A DNA stretch of 45,075 nt from Alteromonas sp. a30 (lineage in GTDB: Bacteria; Pseudomonadota; Gammaproteobacteria; Enterobacterales; Alteromonadaceae). Shown piece after piece: positions 9,043-20,533 of the stretch. Positions within the stretch are counted from its first letter, which is position 1; every line of letters starts with the position of its first letter. The translations under genes and the position numbers were made by a program. The notes beneath the pieces are model-generated. The model saw only the letters and a program-made list of their open reading frames with translations, had not been told where the DNA came from and did no database searches. Location of the stretch: assembly GCF_026788005.1 (NCBI RefSeq), contig NZ_JABEPE010000024.1, positions 1-45,075 of the forward strand, in the 5' to 3' direction.

Positions 9043-9462
9043 ATGACAATAATCAAACAGCAGTTTACTGATTTTTATGCACATTTTGGACACGATTCGA
9101 TTTCACGTCTTCATCATATCTACGCCGAGGACGTTAAATTTATCGACCCTATTCATCGCATTCATGGTTTACCCGAACTAACTTTGTATTTTCAGAATTT
9201 AATGCAACAAACACATCACTGCCACTTCCAAATTCAATCCTACAAAGAAAGCAACGAACACCACTTTGTTGAGTGGGACATGCGTTTCGCTCACCCCAAA
9301 CTGAATGCGGGAAACGAGATACAGTTATCCGGTATCAGTACCCTGCGTGTGAAGAATAACAAAGTAGTTTATCAACAAGATTATTACGATTTAGGCGCGA
9401 TGCTGTACGAACATATTCCACTACTTGGGCGAATAGTTCGATTTTTCAAACATAGGCTGTAG
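9043..9462 (+). CDS. NTF2-like (SnoaL-type) protein
   Basis: Small protein of 139 aa with an NTF2-like fold signature: an N-terminal helix ending in YAEDVKFIDPIHRIHG, followed by strands with HHFVEWDMRF and a final QQDYYDLGAMLYEHIP block. Members of this fold bind small hydrophobic ligands or act as isomerases or cyclases. In ChrR/ECF11 regulons such a gene commonly starts an operon with an FAD amine oxidase and DUF1365. A strong ribosome-binding site (GGAGG) precedes the ATG. The molecular function is unknown. Confidence 0.85.
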   Translation: MTIIKQQFTDFYAHFGHDSISRLHHIYAEDVKFIDPIHRIHGLPELTLYFQNLMQQTHHCHFQIQSYKESNEHHFVEWDMRFAHPKLNAGNEIQLSGISTLRVKNNKVVYQQDYYDLGAMLYEHIPLLGRIVRFFKHRL

Positions 9463-9484
9463 CCCAACACGGTAGGTATTTCCC

Positions 9485-10744
9485 ATGACTCAACGTATCG
9501 CCATTATTGGCACCGGTATTTCCGGTTTAACCTGTGCCCACTTACTTCACACTAAACATGAGATTACCGTTTTTGAGGCGAACGATTACATTGGCGGCCA
9601 CACAGCAACCGTAGACGTCACCGTGAATTCACAACCTTACGCTATTGATACTGGTTTTATCGTATACAACGATTGGACTTATCCGAACTTCATTAAGCTC
9701 ATGGAAAAACTTGGCGTTGAAACACAAGCAACCGAAATGAGTTTTAGTGTGACCAGTCGTTCAGAAGATTTTGAATACAACGGACACAATCTCAATAGTT
9801 TGTTAGCTCAGCGACGCAATATTTTACGCCCACGATTCTGGAAAATGCTCAGCGATATTGTGCGTTTCAATACATTATGTAAAAAACCTGAAACCTTAGA
9901 ACAGGCAAACGACCAGAGCCTGTGGGATTTGCTACAAAAAGAGCGTTTTGGCGACACCTTTGCTTACTACTACATTTTGCCGATGTGCGCGGCGATTTGG
10001 TCTACCTCGTTAGAAGAAATTAAGCGATTCCCGTTAAGCCTTTTCTTACGGTTTTTCAATAACCACGGATTGTTGAATATTACCAACCGTCCACAGTGGC
10101 ATACCATTGTTGGTGGTTCACGCTCTTACATTGCCCCGATGATTAAAGGTTTTGAATCCAAAATTCATTTAAGCACACCTATTCAAAAGGTCGAAAGGCA
10201 CGGCGCAGGCTGGCAAGTGTACTCCCAATTAGGAGTACAGGAATTTGATACGGTGATTTTCGCTTGTCATAGCGACCAAGCTTTAGCGCTATTAAGCAAT
10301 CCAACGCCGGCTCAATCTGACATTCTTGGCAACATTGCCTATGCTGATAACGAAGTTGTGTTGCACACTGATACCTCTTTACTACCGAAAAGGCCGCTTG
10401 CTTGGGCAAGTTGGAATTACTCGCTAGAGCAAGGGAAAGACCAACTAACACGCCCTGCCACCGTGACTTACAACATGAACATATTACAAAGACTGAAAAG
10501 CAACACGACATTTTTAGTAACCTTAAACAACACCCAAGCCATTGATTCGGAGAAAATACTGCGGAAATTCAACTACCGTCATCCTCAATTCAACGAAGCA
10601 ACTGCGGCAGCGCAGGCTAAACGCGAAAGTATTTGCGGGCAAGACAACCTGCATTTTTGTGGCGCTTACTGGTACAACGGTTTTCATGAAGATGGGGTTC
10701 GCAGCGCTTTGGATGTGTGTGAGCGATTTGGAGCCAGATTATGA
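9485..10744 (+). CDS. FAD-dependent amine oxidase family protein (COG2907)
   Basis: Predicted FAD/NAD(P)-binding oxidoreductase of 419 aa. The N-terminal dinucleotide-binding motif is GTGISGLTCAHLL, followed by an acidic residue at the end of strand 2 (VFEAND) and the YIGGHTATV block. A C-terminal FAD contact is seen (FCGAYWYNGFHEDGVRSAL). This is the COG2907-type protein found with DUF1365 and cyclopropane-fatty-acid synthase in singlet-oxygen response clusters, where lipid modification (furan or cyclopropane fatty acids) has been proposed. Its stop overlaps the next start (ATGA), implying translational coupling. The substrate is not known from sequence. Confidence 0.9.
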   Translation: MTQRIAIIGTGISGLTCAHLLHTKHEITVFEANDYIGGHTATVDVTVNSQPYAIDTGFIVYNDWTYPNFIKLMEKLGVETQATEMSFSVTSRSEDFEYNGHNLNSLLAQRRNILRPRFWKMLSDIVRFNTLCKKPETLEQANDQSLWDLLQKERFGDTFAYYYILPMCAAIWSTSLEEIKRFPLSLFLRFFNNHGLLNITNRPQWHTIVGGSRSYIAPMIKGFESKIHLSTPIQKVERHGAGWQVYSQLGVQEFDTVIFACHSDQALALLSNPTPAQSDILGNIAYADNEVVLHTDTSLLPKRPLAWASWNYSLEQGKDQLTRPATVTYNMNILQRLKSNTTFLVTLNNTQAIDSEKILRKFNYRHPQFNEATAAAQAKRESICGQDNLHFCGAYWYNGFHEDGVRSALDVCERFGARL

Positions 10745-11508
10745 ATAACGCCATCTATCATGGACAGATACACCATGCGAGATTCATCCCCAAAAAGCAC
10801 AGCTTCAATTATCATTTATTTCTATTTTGGCTGGATTTAGCCGACATTGAATCAACTTGCGAAACCGTTTCAGGGTTGAATTACAATCAAAAAGGCTGGG
10901 TGCAATTTAAACGAGAAGACTATCTTGATTCCCCCGAGCAACCTTTGCATATTAGGGCGCTCGAACGCATGTCAGAACTGGCTGGGAAAAGGTTACAAGG
11001 AAAGGTGTTTTTCCTTGGGCAATTACGCATGTTAGGTTGGTATTTTAGTCCCGTTAACTTTTACTATTTACAACAAGAAGACGGCCACTTTAGTCATGTG
11101 CTAGCCGAAGTTAGCAACACACCCTGGAACGAACGACAACACTATTTAGTAGCACTTCCACCAGTCAGCACTAAACAACTGCCAGCGCCAACCCAAAAAA
11201 CGTTTCATGTATCGCCGTTTAACCCCATGAATATGACGTATCATTGGCAAATTTCACAACCTGACCAACACTTAAATTTATCGATAACCTGTTCTGCCCC
11301 CACTGGGGCGTTAGCGCCTCATCAACAACAAAAACACTTTATTGCTGGCATGAATATGCAACGGGAAGCCCTTACTTCATCAAGCTTACAAAAGCACTTA
11401 CGTCGTATTCCGAGTTTAGCGATAAAAACTGTTGCGGGAATTTACTGGCAGGCGTTTAAATTATTGTTGAAACGTGTGCCGATTTATTCCAAACCGGCAC
11501 AAGATTAG
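10741..11508 (+). CDS. DUF1365 family protein
   Basis: 255-aa member of the DUF1365 family (COG3496). It shows the conserved start YHGQIHHARFIPKKHSFNY, then GWYFSPVNFYYL, EVSNTPWNERQHY, the HVSPFNPMNMTY block and a basic C-terminus. Its biochemical activity is uncharacterised; it is usually co-transcribed with an FAD amine oxidase and a cyclopropane-fatty-acid synthase. Here it overlaps the amine oxidase by 4 bases and is the last gene of the operon. The synthase usually found next is absent; instead the convergent Lon-like gene follows within 21 bases. Confidence 0.92.
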   Translation: MNNAIYHGQIHHARFIPKKHSFNYHLFLFWLDLADIESTCETVSGLNYNQKGWVQFKREDYLDSPEQPLHIRALERMSELAGKRLQGKVFFLGQLRMLGWYFSPVNFYYLQQEDGHFSHVLAEVSNTPWNERQHYLVALPPVSTKQLPAPTQKTFHVSPFNPMNMTYHWQISQPDQHLNLSITCSAPTGALAPHQQQKHFIAGMNMQREALTSSSLQKHLRRIPSLAIKTVAGIYWQAFKLLLKRVPIYSKPAQD

Positions 11509-11529
11509 GCGATTACACTATTCAAAGTG

Positions 11530-13923
11530 TTATTCGTTTTCTTGCGAGCCGTTTACGGTATCCGATAACTCACGCAACCTCGCCACTGCAATTTGATTCA
11601 CAGAACCTTTCGGGTAACGGTTTCGGCTGGACAAGGTGCCAGCATCTTTGCCCGTCAACAAAGTTAACGCATCATCAACCGTTTCAACCATATAAATATG
11701 AAAAAGGCCCTTTTTCGCCGCCGCCAATACATGCTTATTTAACATCAAATTCACTTGGTTCGATTTCGGAATGATGACCCCTTGAGAACCAGTAAACCCG
11801 CGCTTTTTACAGATTTCGAAGAAACCTTCGATTTTTTCATTCACGCCACCAACCGGCTGCACTTGTCCGTATTGATTAATAGAGCCGGTAATAGCTAATT
11901 CTTGTTTAATTGGCACATTCGTTAACGCCGAAATTAACACGATCAATTCAGCTAGTGATGCACTATCACCATCAATGTGACCGTAGGATTGCTCAATCGC
12001 TATATTAGCGCTCAAGGTTAACGGAAAGTCCCGAGCGTATTTGTGCCCCAAATACCCTGTTAATAACATAACGCCTTTAGAGTGAATGGCTCTGCCTAAT
12101 TCCACTTCCCGCTCAATATCTACCACGCCATTTGAGCCGGGATAAACTGTCGAGGTGATCCGTGTGGGTGTACCAAACACACTATCGCCAATTTCCAGTA
12201 CCGTGAGTCCATTTACCTTCCCAACCGCAGTGCCTTCTGTAGCAATTAAGATTTGTCCTTCTTTAATATCATCAAGCAATGCCTGACTAATGCGCCCACT
12301 GCGTCTGGCCTTTGCCTCCAAAGCCATTTCAAGATGCGATACATCCATTTCTTCAGCGTGACTCTGACGACAAAAGAAAGCCGCTTCCTGAAGCAATTCA
12401 ATTACATTGGCAAAGCGCGCAGATAAACGCTCTTGATGCTCAGCCAAGCGCAAGCTGTATTCAATTAATCGCGACATACCAGCTTTAGAAATACTGCCAA
12501 GGTTAAGCCTGTCCAAATGATGTTTGACCCGCCCAACAAACTCAAACAATGTAGTTTTGTCTAACCCAATTTCATAATCAAAATCCACCAGCACACGGAA
12601 CAGTTCATCAAACTCATCGTCGTACTCTTGCATCATGTAATACAAGTCTCGAGTGCCCATCAGCACGACTTTCACATCCAACGGAATGGACTGCGGATTC
12701 AGGGTAATTGAGTTAACCATGCCGTAATCATGTTGAGAAATATCAATTTTGATATGACCAAATTTCAGTGCCAGTTTTAGCGATTCCCAAACAAACGGTT
12801 GCTGAATCATTTTATCGGCATCAAGCAATAAATACCCGCCGTTAGCTCGGTGTAATGCACCGGGCCGAATCATTCTATAATTGGTGTACAGGGAACCGTG
12901 AATATTACTGTATTCAATTCGTCCAAATATATTTTGGTAAGTCGGATTAGGTTCATACACAACAGGCGCTTCACCATCCACCTCATGACTCGTGAGGATA
13001 TTTGGCATGTATTGTTCTTCTAAAATACTACGCCTGTCATATTCATCATGTTTATCCTCTTTACCATCCGAGGACATCACTTCGATAACGGTTTGCACAA
13101 GATGCGTTTTTAGCGAGCGAATAAATTTTAAAATGCCAAGCTCAGAACTGTATTTGTGTTCTAGCTCTTTCAACAAAGGACGAATGGCTTCATCAGCCGT
13201 TTCTTTTTTTAATTTACGTAAACGCTCAGAAGATTGACGCTTCCAAGATGGCATTTCAATTAAACGCTCACTCAACATGGATTCCAATTCATCAATCAAA
13301 TCGTAATAATGTTGACGTTTAGATTCACTTAATTTCGCAAACTCTTCATCATCAATAGGTTTACCGCCAATAATAGGCGAGAAGCTAATAGAGCCACTTT
13401 CTTCATACAGAGCAACACCTTTGCGTTGAGCCATATCTTCCAGCTCATCAATAACGCTATTATAAAGTTGATCATATTCACGATTAATCGCCGCCTTTTT
13501 ACGTTGATAATTCGGGTTATCAAACGCGGCTGGGAAGGTATCCAGTAATTCATCAAATAAGCCACTAATTTCTTTTTGTAGCTTTTTGCCTTCACCTGCG
13601 GCTAATTTCAGCGCAAAAGGCTCGCGCTCATCATCAAAGTTATTGATGTAGCACCAGTCATCGGGCGACACCACTTTATTTTTGGCCTCTTTCACCACAT
13701 ATTCTTGAACCAATGTATAGCGACCCGTTGCTGGTTCGCCCATTACATATAAGTTGTAGCCTTGCGCATCAATTCCGAGACCAAACTGCAACGCCTCTTT
13801 GGCCCGCTCCTGACCAATAAACGTGCTTTGTAATACAGCTCCGTCTTTTAATGCTAAGTCCAGCAGCCGAGAATTCGGTTTGGCGGTTAATTGCTGAACG
13901 CTAAGAGGCTCAAGTTTGTTCAT
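11530..13923 (-). CDS. LonB-like ATP-dependent protease (AAA_32/Lon S16)
   Basis: Predicted cytoplasmic protease of 797 aa combining an AAA+ domain and a C-terminal Lon protease domain, without the LON-N domain. The P-loop is GEPATGRYT near residue 75, with Arg where Lys is usual; GR at this position is common in this family. A long charged helical insert spans about 130-270. The S16 dyad is present: Ser in HIDGDSASLAEL and Lys in GGVNEKIEGF about 40 residues later. The start is the ATG at 13923 (MNKLEPLSVQQL) with AGGA upstream; the frame continues to a TTG at 13968 without support. It stands alone, convergent to DUF1365. Substrates are unknown. Confidence 0.9.
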   Translation of the reverse strand: MNKLEPLSVQQLTAKPNSRLLDLALKDGAVLQSTFIGQERAKEALQFGLGIDAQGYNLYVMGEPATGRYTLVQEYVVKEAKNKVVSPDDWCYINNFDDEREPFALKLAAGEGKKLQKEISGLFDELLDTFPAAFDNPNYQRKKAAINREYDQLYNSVIDELEDMAQRKGVALYEESGSISFSPIIGGKPIDDEEFAKLSESKRQHYYDLIDELESMLSERLIEMPSWKRQSSERLRKLKKETADEAIRPLLKELEHKYSSELGILKFIRSLKTHLVQTVIEVMSSDGKEDKHDEYDRRSILEEQYMPNILTSHEVDGEAPVVYEPNPTYQNIFGRIEYSNIHGSLYTNYRMIRPGALHRANGGYLLLDADKMIQQPFVWESLKLALKFGHIKIDISQHDYGMVNSITLNPQSIPLDVKVVLMGTRDLYYMMQEYDDEFDELFRVLVDFDYEIGLDKTTLFEFVGRVKHHLDRLNLGSISKAGMSRLIEYSLRLAEHQERLSARFANVIELLQEAAFFCRQSHAEEMDVSHLEMALEAKARRSGRISQALLDDIKEGQILIATEGTAVGKVNGLTVLEIGDSVFGTPTRITSTVYPGSNGVVDIEREVELGRAIHSKGVMLLTGYLGHKYARDFPLTLSANIAIEQSYGHIDGDSASLAELIVLISALTNVPIKQELAITGSINQYGQVQPVGGVNEKIEGFFEICKKRGFTGSQGVIIPKSNQVNLMLNKHVLAAAKKGLFHIYMVETVDDALTLLTGKDAGTLSSRNRYPKGSVNQIAVARLRELSDTVNGSQENE

Positions 13924-14104
13924 TCTATATTTTTTCCTAAAAGTGACGCTGCACGAATCAAATATCAATGATAGCGGTACATTAAGGTCAACACACCTTA
14001 GTTATACGTCAGTGAAACTTGATTCGCTTGCGCTGTCAATTTTCTATTAGATTTCAGTGTTTTTACGCTTAGTTTTCGCTCAAACTGAATGCTTAACTTT
14101 GATA

Positions 14105-14348
14105 ATGACCGCACTTTTCAACGAAAAAAACACGGTTTAAATATGTACTCCTCATTTTTCCTGCGTTATTCACCGCGATAGCGCGCTCACTTTCATCCGA
14201 TGTAAAAGCCAAGGTATTAAGCCAGTAGGATTTTGGGGTTGATGTGGAAAACAACGTTGAAATTACCCAATCTATCAATACCAGTTGGCAGCATTCTATT
14301 GAGAGTATGGATGCGTCGCTCAAATCGGAAAGCGAGAAATGTAAATAA
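14105..14348 (+). pseudogene. Decayed small exported-protein gene (possible)
   Basis: On the plus strand a protein-like reading can be pieced together: MTALFNEK from the ATG at 14105, a shift in the A-run at 14124-14130, then a basic-hydrophobic segment FKYVLLIFPALFTAIA resembling a signal peptide. Next comes SSDVKAKVLSQ, an in-frame TAG at 14226-14228, and DFGVDVENNVEITQSINTSW up to a TAA at 14346. The frame after the shift has no start codon of its own. This looks like a broken gene for a small secreted protein, but I cannot name the family. The rest of 13924-14472 holds nothing I recognise apart from a possible Pho box. Confidence 0.35.
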
Positions 14349-14404
14349 AAAGTAAAACAAAGGTAAATTTTACGTAATTTTTTAATTGAGGAATGATCTT
14401 ATTT

Positions 14405-14422
14405 TTGTCATATTCCCGTTAC
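14405..14422 (+). promoter_or_regulatory. Possible PHO box
   Basis: TTGTCAT, four bases, CCGTTAC: a 7-4-7 layout like the PhoB box (CTGTCAT repeats), with a good first half and a poor second half. It lies about 50 bases upstream of a phosphatase gene, which is the only reason to consider it. Confidence 0.25.
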
Positions 14423-14472
14423 CGATTTCTGGTCCAATGAGTGGAAAAATCAAAACAATAAGGAATTTCTCA

Positions 14473-16821
14473 ATGCAATATTCTCGCAGAAAGTTTCTCA
14501 AAACCCTTGCTGTTACCGCGTCTGGCGCGTTTGCATCTAGCTTAGTGGTTGGCTGTGGCGGCGGTTCTAGTAGCCGCGTTGAGGTGGAAACACCAACCCC
14601 AATTTTGATTGATGAAACAGGTCAATTCTTCCCACAATCAGTCGCATCAGGCGACCCGCGCCCCGACTCTGTTATCGTTTGGACCCGCGCCGTTAAAAAC
14701 GATGCCAATGTACCGTTAATACTGCAAGTCTCCACCAGCGATACCTTCTCAACTGTTGTTGTCGAATTTGAAGCACTCGCCGAAGTCGCTGCTGATGGCT
14801 GCGTAAAAGTGCGTGTAATGGGCTTAAACGAAGACACCACCTACTATTATCGCTTCTTAATTAACAACGGCGATAGCATTGAGAGTAGTCGCATCGGCCG
14901 TACCAAAACAGCACCAACGGATTCCAATGCCCGCGCCATTAAATTTGCTTACGCTTCTTGTCAGGACTATATCGGCCGTTACTACAACAACTATCTTTCA
15001 ATATTAGAGCAAGACGATTTGGATTTTGTGGTTCACCTAGGTGATTACATTTATGAAACCACTGGGGATTCTTCATTCCAAAGCGGCGGCGAAGACCGAA
15101 GCATTGTGTTTGATGATGCCGAGGGCGCACTCACCATTGGCGTAGGAGACAACCAATTCCAAGCAGCCGCCAGCCTCGACAACTATCGCCAACTATACAA
15201 AACTTATCGTTCAGATGCCCTTTTACGCCAAGTACACGAACGTTTTCCCATGATTGTCATTTGGGATGATCATGAGTTTTCAGACGACTCATGGCAAGAC
15301 AACGGCACCTATTTAGATGGTACTGCTGATGAGCAAAACCTCGCGCGTAAACGCCATTCTGAGCAGGCGTTTTTCGAGTACATTCCAATTGACCATGAAG
15401 CTTTGCATATGGAACCAGAGGCAGACAGCGACGCACTTGCGGTTTCGGAACAACATTTGTTCCCGAATACTCGCATTTACCGCGATTTCCGCTTCGGTCA
15501 ACATTTGCATTTGGTGATGAGTGACTACCGCACTTATCGTCCAGACCACTTAATCCCTGAAGACGCCTTTCCCGGCACCGTGGCAATGGACCAAACCACG
15601 TTAACGCAATTTTTAACGGCAGCAGGACGCGCTCAACCTGAAATTGATGCGATTATTGGATCACTTTCACCTTATGTAGACATCGATTTACCCCCGTTTG
15701 CACCATATAAAGCTGCGTTTACCGAAATATTCACTGGCCTTTATGCCAGCGATTTAGCCGCTAAATTGCCGTTATCTCAAGCAGACGCGTTGACACAAGC
15801 GCAGCAAAGAGCCGTAGATGCGATTCAGGGAAAGCTTGCCACAACGTATTTAAACATCGTCTTAGGCACAGCAAAGGCACAGTTACCCGCAGAGCATCCA
15901 ATACAAGCGCTGCCTGCCTTGCCGGAATCGGGTGTTGAGCAGGGCATCGCTTATTATTCCTTGGGTAAAACCAATTTATTTGCTGATATTGGCGCGCGTT
16001 ACGTGGTGATCAAAGAAACTTACGATTTATTCGCCGCTTATCGCGAATTTGTGGAAAACCAACAAGGCGCAACCGCGCAAAATGCCTTTGCAACGGAACA
16101 AACCAACTGGATTGCCCAAACCTTCGCGACTTCAGATGCAACATGGAAAATGCTTGGCAGCTCAGTATCGTTCTCGTCGCTTCTATTTGACTTATCCGCA
16201 AACCGCCCTTTTTCGGGATCCGTACCATTAGAATCCGCTTTAGATTCCGATGTATTGCCAGCGGCGTTACGTCAACGCTTTTACATTAATGTAGATCACT
16301 GGGATGGCGCACCGCAATTTAAGTCAGGTTTCATCAATGATGTGCTCGCTAGAAACGGGGTGATTACCCTCGGTGGCGACATTCACTCAACCTATGTAAC
16401 AGAACATGCCGCCGATGCGACCACAGGCAATAAATCGTTCAACTTTACTGTCGCCTCCGTTTCATCAGGAACCTTTGGCAGCTTCTTAACACAGGGATTA
16501 AACGACATTTTTGCCCAACTTGGCGATGTGCCCGATGCGGTAAACCAATTACCGTCATTCTTTAACATAATGGTAAGAACCGCCACGCAACGAAACGACG
16601 TTCCCGACACATTGAAGTTCGCCGATATGTGGCAACACGGCGTTGGAATTGTGTCCGTTTCCGAAGAACAGGTAGAGGTGGAATTCCACAATGTTAATAG
16701 CGAAGTAAATGGGGAGTCGACTGTTGCTGTTAGCTACTACGATAACCCTCACGCTTATTTAAACATGGTACAAGTACACAAATTTAAAATAGCGAACAAC
16801 CAACTTGAGCAATTGAGCTAG
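14473..16821 (+). CDS. PhoD-type alkaline phosphatase/phosphodiesterase, Tat-exported lipoprotein
   Basis: Predicted metal-dependent phosphatase of the PhoD family (COG3540), probably releasing phosphate from organic esters outside the cytoplasm. The start at 14473 (AGGA 9 bases upstream) gives a twin-arginine signal SRRKFLK at 4-10, followed by a hydrophobic stretch and a lipobox-like VVGCG with Cys at 28, so the mature protein is probably lipid-anchored. A fibronectin-like N-terminal domain with SVASGDPRPDSVIVWTR is followed by metal-site motifs: FAYASCQD, VVHLGDYIYE, WDDHEFSDDSW and, late, LGGDIHSTY. At 782 aa it is longer than Bacillus PhoD (583) because of an insertion of about 180 residues (about 385-560) after DYRTYRPDH. 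The reading frame is open upstream to a TTG at 14386, which would destroy the signal peptide position. Confidence 0.9.
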   Translation: MQYSRRKFLKTLAVTASGAFASSLVVGCGGGSSSRVEVETPTPILIDETGQFFPQSVASGDPRPDSVIVWTRAVKNDANVPLILQVSTSDTFSTVVVEFEALAEVAADGCVKVRVMGLNEDTTYYYRFLINNGDSIESSRIGRTKTAPTDSNARAIKFAYASCQDYIGRYYNNYLSILEQDDLDFVVHLGDYIYETTGDSSFQSGGEDRSIVFDDAEGALTIGVGDNQFQAAASLDNYRQLYKTYRSDALLRQVHERFPMIVIWDDHEFSDDSWQDNGTYLDGTADEQNLARKRHSEQAFFEYIPIDHEALHMEPEADSDALAVSEQHLFPNTRIYRDFRFGQHLHLVMSDYRTYRPDHLIPEDAFPGTVAMDQTTLTQFLTAAGRAQPEIDAIIGSLSPYVDIDLPPFAPYKAAFTEIFTGLYASDLAAKLPLSQADALTQAQQRAVDAIQGKLATTYLNIVLGTAKAQLPAEHPIQALPALPESGVEQGIAYYSLGKTNLFADIGARYVVIKETYDLFAAYREFVENQQGATAQNAFATEQTNWIAQTFATSDATWKMLGSSVSFSSLLFDLSANRPFSGSVPLESALDSDVLPAALRQRFYINVDHWDGAPQFKSGFINDVLARNGVITLGGDIHSTYVTEHAADATTGNKSFNFTVASVSSGTFGSFLTQGLNDIFAQLGDVPDAVNQLPSFFNIMVRTATQRNDVPDTLKFADMWQHGVGIVSVSEEQVEVEFHNVNSEVNGESTVAVSYYDNPHAYLNMVQVHKFKIANNQLEQLS

Positions 16822-16830
16822 TTAGCTGTG

Positions 16831-16955
16831 TTTAATTGTCAGTCACCGGTAGCGATTTATCGCAAACTCGCTGTGAATACTTCCGTGTACGCTCCGCAGC
16901 CGCTTCCCTGCGGCTGAGGGTTTACGCCTAATTCGCTACCGGCAACTTGTTAAAT
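16831..16955 (+). repeat. Dispersed palindromic repeat, copy A
   Basis: About 125 bp with outer inverted arms CCGGTAGCGATT (16846-16857) and ATTCGCTACCGG (16931-16942). An inner stem CAGCCGC/GCGGCTG lies at 16897-16903 and 16910-16916. The internal text CGCAAACTCGC, GTACGCTCC and CTTCCC is shared with copy B at 30548-30673, as is the left edge (TTTAATTGTCAGTCA). It resembles the REP/BIME-like non-coding repeats of marine gammaproteobacteria. It lies directly after the PhoD stop and may end transcription. Confidence 0.75.
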
Positions 16956-16985
16956 TACAAACGGAAAACGCCAAATACGATGACT

Positions 16986-17068
16986 GATTCACTTTCGAAA
17001 AGCATACTTTTCAGGAAGAAAAGTCCTGAGCGAGCAGGGATGCGAAAGCGACTTTGAGAAAGTGAGGC
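16986..17068 (+). repeat. Second structured intergenic element
   Basis: Inverted arms TCACTTTC (16989-16996) and GAAAGTGA (17058-17065) enclose a smaller hairpin (ACTTTTC/GAAAAGT around 17007-17024) and the text GAGCGAGCAGGGATGCGA. Its form suggests another dispersed REP-like element, but only one copy is in the window. Confidence 0.4.
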
Positions 17069-17183
17069 GGGCAGCGTTTACACTTTACGGCAATTTCTTC
17101 GCTCTTAAATAGCCTTTACACCAAACACTTAAACACTCGCCCTAGTTACCCATCATTTTCTATACTTAAGCCTATTTATACTA

Positions 17184-17213
17184 TTGTGAAATTCCTGCGC
17201 CCTGCGGTATCCT
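17184..17213 (+). promoter_or_regulatory. Possible sigma-70 promoter of the leuS operon
   Basis: TTGTGA (17184-17189), 18 bases, TATCCT (17208-17213). It would leave a leader of about 180 bases before leuS, which contains an inverted repeat CCAAGTTTG/CAAACTTGG (17261-17269 and 17330-17338). Confidence 0.4.
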
Positions 17214-17225
17214 ATGGCGCTTTAA

Positions 17226-20018
<2,793 letters not shown>

Positions 20019-20029
20019 AAAGGCAGTAT

Positions 20030-20530
20030 ATGCGTAAAATCAAGATTTGGGTGAGCCTCGTGCTCACCACCTTTGTGCTTCAAGGCTGTGGTTTTAAGCT
20101 CCGAAGCGACTACCAAATTGCTAAGCAGTTTAGTCAGATGCAAATCAGTAGTGCTGAACGACACTCGCCTTTGCAAAAAACCTTGTCCAATCGACTCATG
20201 TTTTTAGACGTAAATGTGCAAGAAAAGCGCGAATTGTTCCAAAACCAAGTACCTACGATATACATTCAGCCAGAAAAGCTTGAGCGACGTATTCTTTCCT
20301 TGTTTCCAAGTGGGCAAGTTGCGGAATATGAATTAGTTTATCAAGTAAAGTATCAATTTTTTGCCCATGCGAGCAGTGACCCTAGGGAAGAAAAGATTGT
20401 ATTAACGCGTGAATATCAAGATGATCCAGACCAAGTGCTGGCAAAGTCCCGCGAACTTGATTTGATTCTCGATGAACTTCGCACACAAGCTGCGGATAAC
20501 ATCATCCGCTCATTAAGTATCACGAATTAG
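20030..20530 (+). CDS. lptE: LPS-assembly lipoprotein LptE
   Basis: Outer-membrane lipoprotein that plugs the LptD barrel and helps place lipopolysaccharide on the cell surface. It has a signal peptide with lipobox LQGC and Cys at 20, followed by GFKLR, the typical mature start. It has 166 aa of low overall conservation, which is usual for LptE. The identification rests on the lipobox, the GCGFKLR start and its position between leuS and holA, the conserved order. It starts 11 bases after leuS. Confidence 0.92.
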   Translation: MRKIKIWVSLVLTTFVLQGCGFKLRSDYQIAKQFSQMQISSAERHSPLQKTLSNRLMFLDVNVQEKRELFQNQVPTIYIQPEKLERRILSLFPSGQVAEYELVYQVKYQFFAHASSDPREEKIVLTREYQDDPDQVLAKSRELDLILDELRTQAADNIIRSLSITN

Positions 20531-20533
20531 GTT

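Noticed and set aside
13923-13968. Upstream TTG starts for the Lon-like gene (and similarly for pssA, rluD, phoD-like and leuS)
   Set aside because: In each case a downstream ATG coincides with the start of family similarity or with a ribosome-binding site or signal peptide.
14093-14323. 76-codon minus-strand frame upstream of the phosphatase
   Set aside because: The opposite strand gives a more protein-like (broken) reading; this frame is its shadow.
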